Source: Candidatus Stahliibacteriota bacterium (GTDB taxonomy: Bacteria; Hydrothermota; Tepidihabitantia; SM23-42). Taken from it: 61,039 nucleotides of DNA. A program made the position numbers and the translations under genes. This document shows, in pieces, positions 43,155-52,197 of this stretch (position 1 is the first letter of the stretch; every line of letters starts with the position of its first letter). The notes under the pieces are model-generated. The model saw only the letters and a program-made list of their open reading frames with translations, made no database searches and was not told where the DNA came from. The DNA lies in NCBI GenBank assembly GCA_030602565.1, contig JAUVZL010000009.1, forward strand, positions 1-61,039, given 5' to 3'.

Positions 43155-43937
43155 TTATTGCAGTTGACCTTTTATTACTTCGTATTCGTCTTCATAGTAA
43201 GGCAGATCAGTGCCGCCGACTTTATTTATTTGCCTATTCGCATTTGCAATACGATCTTTGGCAGGTGGGTGAGAGGCGAGTAATTGTTCAAAGGCATTAG
43301 GTGGTTTCCCTTCCATTGCTTTAAACTTCTGGAAGACCTGGATCATGCCTTTTGGGTTATAACCGGCTTTTTTTGAGTACAGTACTCCAAGGTTATCAGC
43401 CTCGTATTCATTTTCCCTACCGTATCCCTGCATAATAAGACCAGCAGCTGCATCGACCATTTGCCGAGCTGTTTTACCCATTTTTGGACCGAGGGCTACT
43501 TCCATGACAATAACATAGCCGTACATCGCCTGGAGTCGTTTGATCGAGTGCCTGGCAACAACATGCCCGACTTCATGGGCAAGCACCGCAGATAGCTGCG
43601 CTTCGTTGTCGAAAACCTTTAACAGACCAGAATAAATGTAAATAAATCCACCCGGGCATGCAAAGGCATTTATTTCATCGTTATCAAGTACTTTGAATTT
43701 ATACTTGAGGTTCTTGCGGTCACAGACCTTGGCAATTTTCTGTCCTACTTTGTTAACATAGTTCTGTACAGTGGTATTATTGAGTACTTTTTCAGATTTT
43801 TCAACATCAGCAGCTACTTCTTTTCCTATTTGGACTTCAGAGTCAGTAGGGATAAGGATGAGGCTTTTCTTACCACCGGGTCCCGTAGTTGCACAACTGA
43901 TTATTAAAAATATGAGTGCTAATATAAATTTTTTCAT
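43155..43937 (-). CDS. M48-family metalloprotease lipoprotein
   Basis: 260 residues. The N-terminus is a lipoprotein signal with lipobox LIISC near residue 15. The gluzincin motif is LAHEVGHVVARHS, and the third ligand Glu lies in ENEYEADNLGVLYSKKAGYNP. Periplasmic quality control of envelope proteins (BepA/LoiP-like) is the likely role. The ATG is 5 nt behind TATAAT. The promoter is back-to-back with that of the divergent phosphodiesterase gene. Confidence 0.88.
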   Translation of the reverse strand: MKKFILALIFLIISCATTGPGGKKSLILIPTDSEVQIGKEVAADVEKSEKVLNNTTVQNYVNKVGQKIAKVCDRKNLKYKFKVLDNDEINAFACPGGFIYIYSGLLKVFDNEAQLSAVLAHEVGHVVARHSIKRLQAMYGYVIVMEVALGPKMGKTARQMVDAAAGLIMQGYGRENEYEADNLGVLYSKKAGYNPKGMIQVFQKFKAMEGKPPNAFEQLLASHPPAKDRIANANRQINKVGGTDLPYYEDEYEVIKGQLQ

Positions 43938-43942
43938 AATTG

Positions 43943-43970
43943 ATTATATTTAGCTATTTAAGAAAATCAA
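43943..43970 (-). promoter_or_regulatory. Leaderless promoter of the M48 protease gene
   Basis: TTGATT (43970-43965), 16-bp spacer, TATAAT (43948-43943), 5 nt to ATG. Confidence 0.8.
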
Positions 43971-43979
43971 CATGCATGT

Positions 43980-44007
43980 TTGACAATTTTGCGGATATAG
44001 ATATAAT
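43980..44007 (+). promoter_or_regulatory. Leaderless promoter of the phosphodiesterase gene
   Basis: TTGACA at 43980-43985, 16-bp spacer, TATAAT at 44002-44007, 5 nt to ATG. The -35 boxes of the two divergent promoters are only 9 bp apart. Confidence 0.8.
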
Positions 44008-44012
44008 TCACA

Positions 44013-45197
44013 ATGACACAAAAGGACATAAGCAATATTATGTACAAGCCTAACTATAAAGACGGAAGTATTGTAAATTTAATGAGTTCGGTTTTGAAGA
44101 CCTATGGTGCCAAGTCCACATATGAGTCATTAAAAATTTTAAGACCTGATGAATTACGTAAATCTAAGAATGTTGTTTTAATTGTCATTGATGGGTTGGG
44201 TTATGAATATTTAACTGAATACGGAAAAAATACTGTTTTTGATAATTATCTCAGGGGTAAAATAACTTCTGTTTTTCCTGCTACTACGGCTACTGCCATT
44301 ACAACGTTTGTCACTGGCGTTGCACCACAACAGCATGCTATTACAGGGTGGTATGTATATTTAAAAGAATTAGGTTCGGTTTCTACAATACTACCATTTA
44401 CTCCGAGGTACGGGGGTTTGTCCTTTAGTCAGATAAAGATAAATCCTAAATTGATATTCAATCAAAAGTCAGTGTTTGAAAAAATAAAAGTCAATTCATA
44501 TTATATTATTCATAAAGATTTTTTGGGATCTGATTACACTGTAGCTTTATCCGGACAAGCAAAGAGCAGACCGTTTAATAGCCTCACAGATTTTTTCAGA
44601 CAGATAAGGCGTGTACTTTTGTCAACAAAAAGTAAGAAGTATGTTTATGCTTATTTGCACAAATTAGATGCGTTATGTCATAAATATGGAACAAAAAGTG
44701 CTGAGGTTCTCGCATATTTCAGAGATCTTAATAAACAACTCATTCCATTTTTAAAATCAATCAAAGGTACTGATACTACAGTGATTATTACTGCTGATCA
44801 TGGTCTAATTGACACAACCAAATCTCGAATAATCAAACTAAAAGAGCATCCTGAATTTGTTGATACTCTCATACTGCCATTATGTGGTGATACAAGAATT
44901 GGGTATTGTTATGTTCATCCATCAAAGATAAAAAATTTTAGAGAATATGTGAATAGGATTTTTAAGAATTGTTGTGAATTGTATAGGGGAGAGGAATTGA
45001 TCAGGAAAAAATATTTCGGTTTATTTGAACCTAATGAAAATCTATTTAGCAGGGTCGGTGATTATATTTTAGTTATGAAGGAAAATTATATAATTAGAGA
45101 TTTTGTTTTGGGCGAAGATGAATATTTTCCTATAGGAAATCATGGGGGAGTTAGTAAAGAAGAGATGTTTGTTCCGCTGATTGTGATCAAGACGTAA
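44013..45197 (+). CDS. Type I phosphodiesterase/alkaline phosphatase-superfamily protein
   Basis: 394 residues of the nucleotide pyrophosphatase/PDE branch. Metal ligands and nucleophile are visible: LIVIDGLGYEYL, the nucleophilic Thr in FPATTATAITTFVTG, ITADHGLID and GNHGG near the end. No signal peptide, so it may act in the cytoplasm, unlike many relatives. More AT-rich than neighbours. Monocistronic behind a leaderless promoter. Confidence 0.82.
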   Translation: MTQKDISNIMYKPNYKDGSIVNLMSSVLKTYGAKSTYESLKILRPDELRKSKNVVLIVIDGLGYEYLTEYGKNTVFDNYLRGKITSVFPATTATAITTFVTGVAPQQHAITGWYVYLKELGSVSTILPFTPRYGGLSFSQIKINPKLIFNQKSVFEKIKVNSYYIIHKDFLGSDYTVALSGQAKSRPFNSLTDFFRQIRRVLLSTKSKKYVYAYLHKLDALCHKYGTKSAEVLAYFRDLNKQLIPFLKSIKGTDTTVIITADHGLIDTTKSRIIKLKEHPEFVDTLILPLCGDTRIGYCYVHPSKIKNFREYVNRIFKNCCELYRGEELIRKKYFGLFEPNENLFSRVGDYILVMKENYIIRDFVLGEDEYFPIGNHGGVSKEEMFVPLIVIKT

Positions 45198-45408
45198 AGT
45201 CATTGAGTTAATATTTTTTTTCGTTTAATTCGTTAATACCGATAATTTCGTTTTATTCCGATTTCTTATTTCTCGTCTCTTGGAATTTGGAACTTGTTTC
45301 TTGGATCTTGGTTTTTGTTTTGGTTTTGGATTTTGTCCTGCCCTGTGAAATGCGGAGCATATTTCACTGGGGTCATTTGGAATTTAAACCTTGCTTTAGC
45401 AAGGTTTA
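45198..45408. terminator. Low-complexity spacer with a terminator-like stem after selB
   Basis: AAACCTTGC-TTTA-GCAAGGTTT (45386-45407) is a perfect 9-bp stem directly past the selB stop on the - strand. The spacer also has a GTGAAAT/ATTTCAC stem near 45345-45367 and a degenerate TTGGAACTTG/TTGGATCTTGG run. Confidence 0.65.
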
Positions 45409-47331
45409 CTATCGGTATTTCTGCCCGAGGACCCTTACATCGCCTCGTTTGATAGTGATATTATGTGTGTCAAAGTAAATTAATAATGGTAAGACATATT
45501 TTCGGCTGGCACCGAGCATATCTCTGAACTGCGAAATCCTTATTTCTTTATTTTTTTTCAGGTACTCAATCAAATTCTCTTTGGCTTCAGCAACGTGCTT
45601 ATTATGAAATACAATCGATTCACCTACAGAAATAAGGATACCAGAGTCTATCATATATCGGTGGGCTTTCTTAATGGTTTTTTCATCGCCGAACCTTCGT
45701 TCTATTATTTCATTATAGCCTGGTGGTTTGTATTCAGCATCCAAATATAGTCTCTCGATTTTTCTGATCGCTGCATCCAGTTTTTTATCAAGGGTCACCT
45801 TGAAGTCGAATAGGCTTATCTTATTGTCGTCACTGATTTTTACGCTTTTCTGGTCAGACATCTTGTCAAGGGTGTAATTAATAAGGCTCTTGTCCATTGC
45901 TTTGCTAATGCTCTGCAGGAGTTCGAGTTTGCTCATGCCAATACTCGTTGGATTATGCTTGTGATATGCCTCGAGCTTACTCGCAATCATCGCCTTGAGT
46001 TTATCGAGGCTGGTCTGCAAATAGTACAGCCCTCTTGTTTTATCGAGCAAGAGCGCTCTGCTTTCGCTAATTAGTTTTTCGACTATCGTCTTGACTTCCC
46101 CAGGTGGCATATTTAGGTCATAGGCAATCTCATCTATTTTCTGCGGTACTTCGAAATTAGCAAGCAAATTTTCTTCAACCATTACCACAGTATCGCCAGT
46201 CTCGACTTTTTGGAGATGTTCGATTAGTTTTTCGTCAAAACCTTTGGCTTTGGTTGCTTTTGGGTCAATGATCGAACCGCCACCGATTGTTGTCTGTGGT
46301 GAATAGGTCCTTATAACATATCGATCACCTACATCACTCACCGCTGGTTTTTCAAGTCTGAACTGCGCCATCGCTTTGTCACCTGGTTGGAGTGTTTTTT
46401 TATCAAGGAGTACAATCCTGCCCAGAATTTCCTTGGTCTCTAAATGGATACGCAGGCGCGTAAGATTTCTCAAGGGTTTTTCCGCTGATCTGAGCAGATA
46501 CAATGAAGCATTCAGGAAATTAGATGGCTCATAAAATCCTGGTAGGGCAATGATATCGCCTCTTTTTATTTCGTCTTTTTCTACACCAACCAGATTTACT
46601 GCAGCTCGAAAACCAGTACTAACTTCATTGGTTTTTTCATTATGCACCTGGATACCCCTTACCTTCACTTTTTTCTTATAGGGGAGAAGCTCCAGCGTGT
46701 CACCGACCTTTATTTTTCCGGAAAGGACCGTACCTGCGACGACCGTACCAAAACCTTTGATTGTGAAACATCGGTCAATCGGCAGTCTGAAGATACCACG
46801 ATCTTTTTTTGCCTGTGTTTGGGCAATGAGTTCATCGAGTATTTTTTTAAGATTATCAATACCTTCACCAGTCGTGTTTGATACGGCGACTATCGGCGCA
46901 TTTTCAAGGAACGAACCAATCATCAATTTCTTGGTGTCTTCAATGACGAGGTGCAGCATATCTTCCTCAACCAGATCTTTTTTCGTAATAACGATTACGC
47001 CTTTCTTGATCTCCAGGAGTTTCAGGACTTCAAGGTGTTCGATGGTCTGCGGCATAATTCCATCGTCAGCAGCAATGACAAACATGACAAAGTCGATGGT
47101 GCTTGCGCCGGCGACCATGTGGCGCACGAATTTTTCATGACCAGGAACGTCGATGATTGTTACATCTTTGCCCAAAAAAGCAAAACCAAGGTCTGTGGTC
47201 ATGCCTCTTTCTTTTTCTTCTTTTAGTCGGTCTGGGTCATAGCCGGTCAAGGCTTTGATCAAAGCGCTCTTGCCGTGGTCAATATGACCTGCCGTGCCGA
47301 CAACGATGTGGCGCTTATCCATGTTGTCCAT
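45409..47331 (-). CDS. selB: Selenocysteine-specific elongation factor SelB
   Basis: 640 residues, normal length. It brings Sec-tRNA to UGA codons marked by a SECIS hairpin. The GTPase domain starts with GTAGHIDHGKSALIKALTG, then DVPGHEKFVRHM and the SelB-type guanine motif TKKDLVEED. EF-Tu-like domains II-III follow and four winged helices for SECIS binding fill about 390-640. The start could be the second Met (MDKRHIVVG). Works with SelA and tRNA-Sec in this window. Confidence 0.93.
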   Translation of the reverse strand: MDNMDKRHIVVGTAGHIDHGKSALIKALTGYDPDRLKEEKERGMTTDLGFAFLGKDVTIIDVPGHEKFVRHMVAGASTIDFVMFVIAADDGIMPQTIEHLEVLKLLEIKKGVIVITKKDLVEEDMLHLVIEDTKKLMIGSFLENAPIVAVSNTTGEGIDNLKKILDELIAQTQAKKDRGIFRLPIDRCFTIKGFGTVVAGTVLSGKIKVGDTLELLPYKKKVKVRGIQVHNEKTNEVSTGFRAAVNLVGVEKDEIKRGDIIALPGFYEPSNFLNASLYLLRSAEKPLRNLTRLRIHLETKEILGRIVLLDKKTLQPGDKAMAQFRLEKPAVSDVGDRYVIRTYSPQTTIGGGSIIDPKATKAKGFDEKLIEHLQKVETGDTVVMVEENLLANFEVPQKIDEIAYDLNMPPGEVKTIVEKLISESRALLLDKTRGLYYLQTSLDKLKAMIASKLEAYHKHNPTSIGMSKLELLQSISKAMDKSLINYTLDKMSDQKSVKISDDNKISLFDFKVTLDKKLDAAIRKIERLYLDAEYKPPGYNEIIERRFGDEKTIKKAHRYMIDSGILISVGESIVFHNKHVAEAKENLIEYLKKNKEIRISQFRDMLGASRKYVLPLLIYFDTHNITIKRGDVRVLGQKYR

Positions 47332-47411
47332 GACAAATCTTTATGACACCCCCACCCACTGAAACAATACTGAAATGATATTCAACACAAGGTTCAGGGC
47401 AGGCTTTATCC

Positions 47412-47442
47412 TCCCCCTCTCTGTGGTGGAGGAAGAGGGGGA
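47412..47442. repeat. Pyrimidine/purine hairpin between selA and selB
   Basis: TCCCCCTCT pairs with AGAGGGGGA. Related in sequence to the stems at 9085-9122 and 56199-56257. The rest of the 250-bp gap shows no gene. Confidence 0.5.
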
Positions 47443-47577
47443 ATTTCCGAAACTGGCTTATTGCATTTGATATTAGAGATTTGAATTTGTTTATGTCTCA
47501 CATCGAGTGTTCGACACGAGACGGAAATTAGGATTTCGTATTTAGAATTTACCCTGTCCGGTATCAGTGGTAACTGT

Positions 47578-48978
47578 CTATATTGCTTTAAAAACATCTT
47601 TGAATGCGTTGATGATATATTGTTCTTCTTTTCGTAGTACGGTGCGGAAGTCAAGGAGAATCACACCTTCTGATACTCTGCCATAGATAGGTATATCACA
47701 CGTCCGCAATGCACGGGCAAGGTCCTGTACCGCCATGATTCTTGGTTTTACCGCTACGACAAAGGTCGGGAGTTGTTCGGTACTGAGTGAACCACCACCG
47801 ATTTCTGATACGTCTTTTTGCACTGATATTTCAAGTTGTTCCCTGAACTGCTTCTTGAGTTTTCCAGCGCATCTGGAAGCTTGGCGTTTGATGTCTTTAG
47901 TAGGTTTTAGAAGAATGCTCATGACGCCGTGATTTTTGAGGAAGGTTTCTTCTTTGTGCAAGAACAGTTGCAGCGTTGCTTCCAAAGCTTCATTTGCGAG
48001 TTTATCACACCGCAGTGCCCGGGTTAGCGGGTTCTTTTTTATTTTGTTGATGATTTGTTCTTTCCCAATGATAATACCGCACTGAGGACCACCAATGAGT
48101 TTATCGCCACTAAAACAGATGACATCAGCACCAGTTTTAACGCTGTCCTGCACAGTTGGTTCTTTTGGCAGACTGTGTTTGGAAAGGTCAATTAATGCGC
48201 CGCTCCCCAGATCGTCTATTACCGGCAAATTGTACTTCTTGCCGAGCTCAACGAGTTCGACAAGTGAGACCTCTTTAGTAAACCCAATTATCCGATAATT
48301 TGATTGGTGTACGCGCAGCAGTGCACCGGTATTTTCATTGATTGCGTCCTCGTAGTTCTCAAGATGCGTGCGGTTTGTGGTTCCGACTTCGTGCAATATT
48401 GCCCCGCTTTGTTCCATGATTTCTGGAATTCTAAAAGCCCCGCCAATTTCAATGAGTTGCCCTCGCGAGACAATGACTTCTTTGTTTTTGGCTAATGCAT
48501 TCAAGATTAAGAGTGTAGCACCTGCATTATTATTAACGATTATCCCTGCCTCAGCACCAGTTATCAAACTCAATAGCTGACTGATTTTTCTGTACCTGTC
48601 TGCCCGTCTTCCTTCTTCGTCAATTTGAAGTTGAGAGTATCCAAGTGAGGCATTGTGTAGGATATCAGCGATTCCATGACTGAATGGTGCGCGTCCGAGC
48701 CCGGTGTGGAGTACGATACCGAGTGCATTGACCGCGCGTCGGAAATATGGTCTCACCAGGTCTTTGAACTCGCACAGTATGCTATTTTCGAGAAAGTCCA
48801 AATCATAGTCTTCGCCAGCAAGTATCCGCTCTCTGAATTCGTCAATTTTATATCGTATTATCGCGGTGACATAACGTTGCTCTAATTGTTCAAGGAATTT
48901 CTGGAGCTCAGGCCACTGAAGTATTTTGTCAACCGCAGGTATGTTACGTAATATATCTTGCTTTTTCTTTTCTTCCAC
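47578..48978 (-). CDS. selA: L-seryl-tRNA(Sec) selenium transferase
   Basis: 466 residues. It converts Ser-tRNA(Sec) to selenocysteyl-tRNA using selenophosphate and PLP. Recognised by NALGIVLHTGLGRAPFS, NNNAGATLLIL, the PLP-lysine segment CFSGDKLIGGPQCG and RCDK. GTG start 5 nt after the -10 box. selD was not found in the window. Confidence 0.93.
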   Translation of the reverse strand: MEEKKKQDILRNIPAVDKILQWPELQKFLEQLEQRYVTAIIRYKIDEFRERILAGEDYDLDFLENSILCEFKDLVRPYFRRAVNALGIVLHTGLGRAPFSHGIADILHNASLGYSQLQIDEEGRRADRYRKISQLLSLITGAEAGIIVNNNAGATLLILNALAKNKEVIVSRGQLIEIGGAFRIPEIMEQSGAILHEVGTTNRTHLENYEDAINENTGALLRVHQSNYRIIGFTKEVSLVELVELGKKYNLPVIDDLGSGALIDLSKHSLPKEPTVQDSVKTGADVICFSGDKLIGGPQCGIIIGKEQIINKIKKNPLTRALRCDKLANEALEATLQLFLHKEETFLKNHGVMSILLKPTKDIKRQASRCAGKLKKQFREQLEISVQKDVSEIGGGSLSTEQLPTFVVAVKPRIMAVQDLARALRTCDIPIYGRVSEGVILLDFRTVLRKEEQYIINAFKDVFKAI

Positions 48979-48983
48979 AAAGA

Positions 48984-49012
48984 ATTATAAATGAAAAGTC
49001 AGGGAATGTCAA
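48984..49012 (-). promoter_or_regulatory. Leaderless promoter of selA
   Basis: TTGACA (49012-49007), 17-bp spacer, TATAAT (48989-48984), 5 nt to the GTG start. Confidence 0.75.
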
Positions 49013-49023
49013 GTATATTACGA

Positions 49024-49749
49024 CTATCTGAGTGAAACCGCTGCTCCGATTGCACCTATGAATTGCGGATGCTCGGGCACTATGACATCTTCGTATATTC
49101 GTTTCAATGCTTTCACAAGACCAGGATTGAGTGCGCCACCACCGCAGAAGAGTATCGGTTCCTCAATGCCAATCTGGGCGCCGAGGTTGACAATTCTGCG
49201 CATGAGCGAATCACATACTCCAGCAACTATGTCCCTGGGTTCTTTTCCTTCAGCTGTGAGACTGAGAATCTCAGATTCTGCCATTACTACGCAGAGAGAA
49301 TCAATAGTCTCCGGACTCGTTGACTGAAGCGCGAGCGTACCGAATTCTTTTAGGGTAAGGTTCAGAGCCTGGGCGATCTTCTCAACGAAATTGCCCGTTC
49401 CAGCAGCACATCTATCATTCATCACAAAACGGTCAACCCTGCCATCACGGACTTTTATTATCTTGCTGTCCTGACCACCGACATCAATGATTGTGCGGAT
49501 CAACGGGTTTGCCGCGAATGCACCTCTGCCAAACGCAGATATTTCTGTTATGACGTGGTCTGCATCTGACACTAGATTGCGACCATAACCAGTTGCCGCA
49601 ATTTTATCGAAATCACCGAGTTTCTTTTTGATTTCTGCAATGGCGATTTTGGGCTTGTAAGCAGTATTGACCACATACTCTTTTTTCACTCCATTGTCGA
49701 AAAGAACACCTTTGGTATAACAGGAGCCAACATCTAATCCCAGTACCAT
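49024..49749 (-). CDS. HgdC/BadF-type ATPase, activator of a 2-hydroxyacyl-CoA dehydratase-like enzyme
   Basis: 241 residues of the ASKHA family. These homodimers hold one 4Fe-4S cluster and push a low-potential electron into partner Fe-S proteins at the cost of ATP. Motifs are GLDVGSCYTKGVLFD, the phosphate loop IDVGGQDSKII, the cluster-ligand region MNDRCAAGTGNFVE and FCGGGALNPGLV. Last gene of the seven-gene operon; it overlaps the preceding methyltransferase gene by 16 nt. The partners should be the two HgdA/HgdB-like proteins. Confidence 0.9.
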   Translation of the reverse strand: MVLGLDVGSCYTKGVLFDNGVKKEYVVNTAYKPKIAIAEIKKKLGDFDKIAATGYGRNLVSDADHVITEISAFGRGAFAANPLIRTIIDVGGQDSKIIKVRDGRVDRFVMNDRCAAGTGNFVEKIAQALNLTLKEFGTLALQSTSPETIDSLCVVMAESEILSLTAEGKEPRDIVAGVCDSLMRRIVNLGAQIGIEEPILFCGGGALNPGLVKALKRIYEDVIVPEHPQFIGAIGAAVSLR

Positions 49750-50783
49750 GCTATTTCCTTTGAAGAATTAATAAATGCTTTGACATTTTCAATGGGTGTT
49801 CGGATGGGAACTTCACAGCCAGTAGAGGGGATATATCCTTTTGAAGAAACCATACCTTTTCGGACCATTTCTTTTGCCTCTTTTTCTATTTCACTGGGCG
49901 AAGAGAACGCGATCTTCGATGTGTCAAAATTACCAACAATACGCATTTTCTTTGATAACTTGTCCAGAGCCAGAGATATGTCTACTTTGTCCAAACTGAT
50001 GAGGTCTGCACCAGTGTTTGGTAGAAGCTCAAGAATCGGTTCTGTTTCACCACAAATATGGAGGATGATGTCGAGATCATAGCGGTGGAGAAAATCAATG
50101 AGCTTTCGCTCGTAAGGAAGTGCAAATTCCTCATATGCCTTGGGGCTGATTACACTCGATGATGCGAGCGGGTCGACAATAATCGGAAGACCTCCTGCAT
50201 TTATTATATGATAGCAGAATTCAATTGCTGCCTGGAGACAAATCTTCATGATGTCATGAACCAAGTCTGGGTGCCTTATTGTTTGAATCAAGAACGTATT
50301 AGGAACTGACAGCATCATGCCTGTGGTAAATGGCGCTGGAACATAAGCAAGGAGCGGTATTTTGTCTCCTACTGTAGCATAAGCATATTCAAGAGCCTCA
50401 AGATATACCGGGAGTCGTTTGTCGTTTTTAGGATCAGGGATGTCTATGCTCGAAAGAGATCTTTTTGTTAGTGCAGGTGTCTTGAGCACAGGGAGGTCAT
50501 CATCCGGATAGTCAAAATCAGATCCCATAGCTTCAGCTATGATGCCGACTTCCGAGAAAAAAGAAAGAGCATCATGCCGATACTCTTCAAGTGCGATGAT
50601 TTGCGCTTGAGCCATTGCTTTACCATCTGTATAGTATTTGCTTAAGGGTATCCTGGCAATATGCGCAGCATGAGATGTAATAAGGGGGATGATATTACAC
50701 CTATCTGGGTTTTCGTCGATTAATAGCAAGCCAAAACGTTCTCTTGGCGTGAGGATTTCGCGCTTACTATTTCCTTCGTTCAT
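49734..50783 (-). CDS. UroD/MtaA-family corrinoid methyltransferase, second copy
   Basis: 349 residues from the ATG that follows GAGGT and overlaps the preceding gene by 17 nt. UroD fold without decarboxylase signature. The zinc-thiol site of MtaA/MtbA-type methyltransferases is present: DIILHICGETEP and STGCEVP (His-x-Cys ... Cys). PAPFTTGMML and DPLASSSVISP resemble the other copy's FTLASFLTG and DPVASATVISP. One copy probably loads methyl groups onto the corrinoid protein and the other takes them off. Confidence 0.85.
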   Translation of the reverse strand: MNEGNSKREILTPRERFGLLLIDENPDRCNIIPLITSHAAHIARIPLSKYYTDGKAMAQAQIIALEEYRHDALSFFSEVGIIAEAMGSDFDYPDDDLPVLKTPALTKRSLSSIDIPDPKNDKRLPVYLEALEYAYATVGDKIPLLAYVPAPFTTGMMLSVPNTFLIQTIRHPDLVHDIMKICLQAAIEFCYHIINAGGLPIIVDPLASSSVISPKAYEEFALPYERKLIDFLHRYDLDIILHICGETEPILELLPNTGADLISLDKVDISLALDKLSKKMRIVGNFDTSKIAFSSPSEIEKEAKEMVRKGMVSSKGYIPSTGCEVPIRTPIENVKAFINSSKEIAWYWD

Positions 50784-52170
50784 GCAGGACCTCAGCAAAA
50801 GCCTGTAATCTTGTTTTGATCTGTTCGGTGATACCAAAAGGCGCGGGAACGTCAATAGCGAGTACTGGTTTATCTTTGAGCAATCGCTCCATTAATTTTG
50901 TCTCCATTGCGCAGTGAGAACCGCCCAACATGTTGGTAATCAAGATACCCTCAATCTTGCCTGTCCTCATTGCTTTATTTATTGAACTAATACGTTGTGC
51001 CGTGGAACCAATCAGTGACGCTTGCATAAAGGACTGAGCTAGTGCACGGAATGGTTCTATTTGCTCATCGATTTCAACGAGTGCTTGATTGATCACATAT
51101 TCAGTATCTACAACCCGTAAACCAATGCGTTCGACATAGTCCAGCAAATATGGATCTGCGGTTGGATTTACCCAGGCAATGGGTATTGCATCTTCCGAGA
51201 TGATGCCTATGTTTTTCTTGGTGCGTTCGACAATGGTTTCATAGATCATCTCGAGAATGCGAATCCACTCATCCATATCTGCATACCCGTAGAGATTACC
51301 AAATTCAATTGTCATCAATTCAAGTGCCGGAAATGGTGCGTTTCCCGCTTGGTATGTTGTTCGCTTGATTTTCTCAACGAGTGTCCGTACTTGGTTTGCT
51401 TTTTTTATACTCACCATGAGCAGGTTCTGATCATCGATACCGGTTATTTCGACCATTTTCTGCCATACTTTCTCGTATTCTTTGATTAGGTATTCTTCAA
51501 AACGCCGTGGGTACTCAAATCCGTTTTTCGTTTTTACGAGTGAGTCCATGGATACATGTTTAGCTGGGGAACGTCTCAGCGGTACTTCAAGCCACATAAA
51601 ATCATATCCTAAGTGCTCGATGGATTGCATGATGCATGAATAATCATCACATGTCGCACCAGTTGAGGCAAAGATATAGTCTGGTTTCGGGAAATAAGCT
51701 TTTTTGACAAAAGCAGCAAGTGCAGCCCGGGAAAAACAAGCTGCTTCAGGCGCGCCCAATTCAGAAGCCAAATCAAGCAACACGGTCGATTCATTGAAAA
51801 AAGGTGTCCACCAGATGCACTCGGGATAGAATGGTATGCAGTCTGGAAATGCCATCACAATAATCGATACTGTCCCAAGGTCACCCATTGTTGCAACAAT
51901 CTTCTTGCCACTTTGCCGTGCTCTGAACAGTCTTTCTGATTCATTGAAAACAAACCCCCACATCCTTAATGCCGCGAGAGAATTATCGAATCTAAGACGT
52001 CTAAGCTCACGCGTTCCATAAACCATGAATGTTGCTGGCGGCTGCAGGTAAAGTCCCCAATCATGGTTATTATAATACACAAATTTTTTGATAGTTTTAT
52101 TATCGATGTTCTTGAATCGCACACTCCACTCATCCATGGTTATTTTCTTGGGCTTAGGGTCTTTGTACAT
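50767..52170 (-). CDS. 2-hydroxyacyl-CoA dehydratase-family protein, larger subunit
   Basis: 467 residues related to HgdA/HgdB, benzoyl-CoA reductase subunits and double-cubane-cluster proteins. Candidate cluster ligands are in PECIWWTP, AACFSRAAL, TGATCDDYSC and GGSHCAMETK; the last, with LITNMLGG, matches the family's C-terminal Cys motif. It is larger than the second subunit and has an extra N-terminal 60 residues. Expected to accept electrons from the ASKHA activator. No CoA-transferase or acyl-CoA gene is nearby, so the substrate need not be a CoA ester. Confidence 0.8.
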   Translation of the reverse strand: MYKDPKPKKITMDEWSVRFKNIDNKTIKKFVYYNNHDWGLYLQPPATFMVYGTRELRRLRFDNSLAALRMWGFVFNESERLFRARQSGKKIVATMGDLGTVSIIVMAFPDCIPFYPECIWWTPFFNESTVLLDLASELGAPEAACFSRAALAAFVKKAYFPKPDYIFASTGATCDDYSCIMQSIEHLGYDFMWLEVPLRRSPAKHVSMDSLVKTKNGFEYPRRFEEYLIKEYEKVWQKMVEITGIDDQNLLMVSIKKANQVRTLVEKIKRTTYQAGNAPFPALELMTIEFGNLYGYADMDEWIRILEMIYETIVERTKKNIGIISEDAIPIAWVNPTADPYLLDYVERIGLRVVDTEYVINQALVEIDEQIEPFRALAQSFMQASLIGSTAQRISSINKAMRTGKIEGILITNMLGGSHCAMETKLMERLLKDKPVLAIDVPAPFGITEQIKTRLQAFAEVLHERRK

Positions 52171-52197
52171 ATACCGGTCCGTGATTGGTTGGTATGG

